This document shows positions 63,794 to 64,000 of a stretch of DNA of 64,000 bases, piece after piece. The notes beneath the pieces were generated by a model that was not told the origin of the DNA, made no database searches, and saw only the letters and a program-made list of their open reading frames with translations. Numbering within the stretch: position 1 is the stretch's first letter; each line of letters begins with the position of its first letter. The stretch is from positions 1-64,000 of the forward strand of contig JAEUJW010000066.1 of the NCBI GenBank assembly GCA_016793465.1, written 5' to 3'. The DNA comes from Myxococcales bacterium. Lineage in GTDB: Bacteria > Myxococcota > Polyangia > Nannocystales > Nannocystaceae. A program made the translations under genes and the position numbers.

Positions 63794-63877
63794 GCTGTCC
63801 CCTGCCCCGCTGGCCTCGCTCCGGTCCTCCCCGGGGCGCAGGCCCCGCGGCGGTGTCCGATCGTGCGGGGGATCGTG

Positions 63878-63883
63878 TAGGCT
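63878..63883 (+). promoter_or_regulatory. candidate -10 for the gene at the right edge
   Basis: TAGGCT in the gap after dapD, about 60 nt before ATG 63944. A GGGAGG ribosome-like site lies between them. Confidence 0.3.
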
Positions 63884-63943
63884 GGAACAGTCGTCACCCG
63901 TCGCCCGTGACAAGCGCACGGGAGGCGGTATCTTGAGATCTCG

Positions 63944-64000
63944 ATGATGAACCGGCTGCGACCAACCAAGGGGCGGCGCCCCACCGGCACCCAACGCCGG
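63944..64000 (+). CDS. start of an unidentified gene, cut by the window edge
   Basis: Two consecutive ATGs (63944, 63947) begin an open frame coding a basic peptide (MMNRLRPTKGRRPTGTQRR) that continues past the edge. A candidate promoter and ribosome site precede it. Too short to identify. Confidence 0.3.
   Translation, partial: MMNRLRPTKGRRPTGTQRR

Overview
The window is GC-rich (I estimate about 70%) and strongly suggests a myxobacterium (Myxococcota), most likely of the Nannocystis/Plesiocystis group. The signs are a C-terminal Cys-rich/TM/Arg-rich MYXO-CTERM-like tail on an FG-GAP protein, several lipoproteins with long Ser/Thr/Gly/Asp linkers, a MopE-like Asp-rich motif, a Ser/Thr kinase fused to TPRs, and many family-specific secreted proteins. 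The organism assignment is inference; no rRNA gene lies inside the window. Almost everything is vertical-looking chromosome: no prophage, CRISPR array, integron or clear biosynthetic cluster. The one sign of a mobile element is a short transposase-like gene at 18.6-19.1 kb.

Layout. 0-0.6 kb: minus-strand promoter/leader region that looks like the front of an rRNA operon running off the left edge. 0.6-8 kb: EamA transporter, speD, and two tandem paralogous HTTM membrane proteins. 8-12.9 kb: cell-envelope proteins (SGNH hydrolase, lipoproteins, a YkgJ-type Cys-cluster protein). 12.9-18.6 kb: retropepsin-like lipoprotein, hutF with a duplicated 3' end, and unknowns. 18.6-19.5 kb: transposase-like remnant. 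19.5-25.3 kb: asnS, divergent queE-hemJ and small proteins, cyaY, a 42-bp tandem-repeat array, folK and tRNA-Val(UAC). 25.4-32.1 kb: a lipoprotein and a co-oriented set of TonB-dependent receptor, membrane-anchored PstS-like protein, histidine kinase and NarL-type regulator. 32.2-43.1 kb: hemF, Ser/Thr kinase-TPR protein, methyltransferase, SWIM-SNF2 helicase and FAD oxidoreductase. 43.2-48 kb: surface lipoproteins, FG-GAP protein and FHA protein. 48-54.1 kb: polysaccharide deacetylase, CtpA-type protease and B12-dependent ribonucleotide reductase nrdJ, with a control region carrying a putative NrdR box pair and a perfect DnaA box. 54.8-64 kb: winged-helix protein, RND/MMPL exporter, SGNH hydrolase, monothiol glutaredoxin, lipoproteins, patatin-like phospholipase, Cys-rich secreted protein and dapD.

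The most general signal is not a gene. At least ten genes have a TANNNT -10 hexamer ending 6-9 nt before the start codon (hemJ, hemF, asnS, ctpA, the response regulator and others), which places the expected transcription start on or next to the start codon. This points to widespread leaderless transcription, alongside other genes with ordinary Shine-Dalgarno leaders. Other points of interest are the 42-bp repeats with two internal inverted repeats per unit, the receptor/binding-protein/two-component set with a perfect 14-bp palindrome before it, and the nrdJ control region.
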